From Candidatus Altarchaeota archaeon (GTDB lineage Archaea; Altiarchaeota; Altiarchaeia; IMC4; QMZM01): a stretch of DNA of 6,277 nucleotides. The DNA lies in the NCBI GenBank assembly GCA_015523055.1, contig WALD01000027.1, forward strand, positions 1 to 6,277, written 5' to 3'. The translations under genes and the position numbers were made by a program. Under the pieces are notes generated by a model. The model worked only from the letters and a program-made list of their open reading frames with translations. It was not told the DNA's origin and made no database searches. Positions 5,508-6,277 of this stretch are shown piece after piece; position 1 is the stretch's first letter, and each line of letters starts with the position of its first letter.

Positions 5508-6277
5508 TATATCCCTCCATATCTGATAATTTCTCCTCAAGAAGGGCATCGGGGTTGAAACCCTCACCCACCATCATAGCTATCTTGTCCGATAGTGATT
5601 TCCTCCTTGAGTTGATCTCCTCCCGTTTCTTGCCTATCTCGGTGTTTTCTTCTGTGAGCTGCTGTTTCTTTTTCTGAAGTTTGTCCTTCTCCTCTCTCAG
5701 CACCCTGTTTCTTTCCTCCTTTTCCTCCCTGACCTTCTTCAATTCAGTTTCCAGCCTCTGGACATCAATGTTAATCTCTTTGGGTCTAATCTTTAGGGCT
5801 TCGCTTCTTTCTTTAAGAGCATCAATCTCTTTATCCATCTCCCTCATCTCCCTCTCCAGCGCCGGAGCATTCTTCATCAGCTCCTTGATGGACACGGAGA
5901 GCTCCGCCTTTCTTCGGGTCATTACCCCCAATCTGCTCCTGATTCTCGCCTGCTTCTCTAGCACCTCCGTTCTCCTCTGCAGGATATTCTTTCTACGGGC
6001 CTGAATCTCCTTGAGTTCACGGTGTCTGGAGGCCATCTCCCCCCCAATCTCCTTTTCCTTCATATTAAGTTCATTGATGCTGTTCCTTATCTCTCCGGTT
6101 CTCTTTCTAAGAGAGGATATCTCCTGCTCCATTTCCTGTGCTTTCTTATCCATCTCCCTCATCTCCCTCTCCAGCGCCGGAGCATTCTTCATCAGCTCCT
6201 TGATGGACACGGAGAGCTCCGCCTTTCTTCGGGTCATTACCCCCAATCTGCTCCTGATTCTCGCCTGCTTCTCTAGC
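5482..6277 (-). CDS. Coiled-coil protein, partial (N-terminus beyond window)
   Basis: The reading frame is open through the right edge, and 264 C-terminal residues are visible. The protein is dominated by Lys, Glu, Arg, Leu and Met in heptad-like order with no helix breakers for long runs, so it is a long, soluble coiled coil. There are no membrane segments, no Walker motif in the visible part and no zinc hooks. Toward the C-terminus the helix gives way to a short tail with GEGFNPDALLEEKLSDM and a Ser/Gly/Asn-rich end. Residues encoded by 6276 to 6146 recur exactly 105 residues later (5961 to 5831), so the coiled coil contains a recent internal duplication. It overlaps the LOG-type gene by 26 nt. 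It resembles uncharacterised archaeal coiled-coil proteins (COG1340-like), but coiled coils attract false similarity and no function is assigned. A TTG at 6246 is not a credible start, because it lies within the repeat and the frame stays open upstream. Confidence 0.82.
   Translation of the reverse strand, partial: LEKQARIRSRLGVMTRRKAELSVSIKELMKNAPALEREMREMDKKAQEMEQEISSLRKRTGEIRNSINELNMKEKEIGGEMASRHRELKEIQARRKNILQRRTEVLEKQARIRSRLGVMTRRKAELSVSIKELMKNAPALEREMREMDKEIDALKERSEALKIRPKEINIDVQRLETELKKVREEKEERNRVLREEKDKLQKKKQQLTEENTEIGKKREEINSRRKSLSDKIAMMVGEGFNPDALLEEKLSDMEGYNETNSGSG
5513..5518 (-). promoter_or_regulatory. Shine-Dalgarno deciding the LOG-family start
   Basis: GGAGGG on the minus strand lies 5 nt before the ATG at 5507 and inside the coding end of the upstream coiled-coil gene. 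It argues against the longer reading that begins at 5567, whose extra 20 residues do not resemble the family. Confidence 0.75.
5831..5962. repeat. Perfect 132-bp direct repeat, inner copy
   Basis: This stretch is identical base for base to 6146 to 6277, offset 315 bp (105 codons, in frame). Identity stops abruptly at 5830/6145. It encodes the block from LEKQARIRSRLG through ALEREMREMDK of the coiled-coil protein. Synonymous positions are also unchanged, so the copy is recent, converted, or an assembly product. Confidence 0.95.
6146..6277. repeat. Perfect 132-bp direct repeat, outer copy at window edge
   Basis: This is the second copy of the 132-bp repeat, running to the last base of the window, so its true right boundary is not visible. 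The 183 bp between copies (5963 to 6145) complete a 315-bp period. If the window end is a contig end, the assembly probably broke here because of this repeat. Confidence 0.95.

Noticed and set aside
5508..5567. Twenty extra N-terminal codons for the LOG-type gene
   Set aside because: The GGAGGG Shine-Dalgarno and the conserved first strand put the start at 5507. The extension lies wholly inside the coiled-coil gene.
6244..6246. TTG as start of the coiled-coil gene
   Set aside because: The frame remains open to the window edge and the same residues occur internally in the other repeat copy, so this is mid-protein.

Overview
The window is archaeal, most likely from a mesophilic to moderately thermophilic euryarchaeon in or near the methanogen/ANME lineages. 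The evidence is a group II chaperonin (thermosome) with the GGM-rich tail, an archaeal-type Hsp20, an XRE regulator of the archaeal Mrr-like/HTH type, TATA-like promoter elements instead of -35/-10 boxes, U-tract ends, and an RNase P RNA. The lineage below Euryarchaeota is inference. Every gene lies on the minus strand, so transcription runs from high to low coordinates.

Right end (5482 to 6277): a lysine/glutamate/arginine-rich coiled-coil protein, cut by the window edge. It contains a perfect 132-bp direct repeat whose second copy runs to the last base of the window. Its 3' end overlaps by 26 nt a small LOG/TIGR00725-type nucleotide-binding protein (5037 to 5507).

Middle (4667 to 5036): the longest stretch without a protein gene. 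It holds an RNase P RNA gene (about 4732 to 5015) that no open reading frame explains. A 17-position P1 helix closes it, and CR-I, CR-II/III, CR-V and a compensated P4 helix with the universal bulged U can all be read. Its TATA box lies in the last codons and stop of the upstream gene, and a U-rich tract follows its 3' end. Next comes the promoter of the aspartate kinase gene, with a 12-nt tandem direct repeat.

Centre-left (2364 to 4666): aspartate kinase (lysC, two ACT domains), translationally coupled through an ATGA overlap to an XRE-type regulator whose HTH is flanked by two mutually similar degenerate nuclease-like domains. A role in amino-acid control is suggested by context only.

Left end (1 to 2303): a protein-quality-control pair, hsp20 followed 43 nt later by the thermosome subunit. 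Two small palindromes lie at the hsp20 promoter, a probable internal promoter and strong Shine-Dalgarno precede the thermosome gene, and a T-tract terminator sits at the window edge. sHsps hold unfolding clients and the thermosome refolds with ATP, so joint expression makes sense.

I did not find a clearly new multi-gene system, CRISPR array, insertion sequence or tRNA. The points most worth a second look are the divergent RNase P RNA with a competing alternative helix, the perfect repeat in the coiled-coil gene, and the duplicated nuclease-like domains of the regulator.
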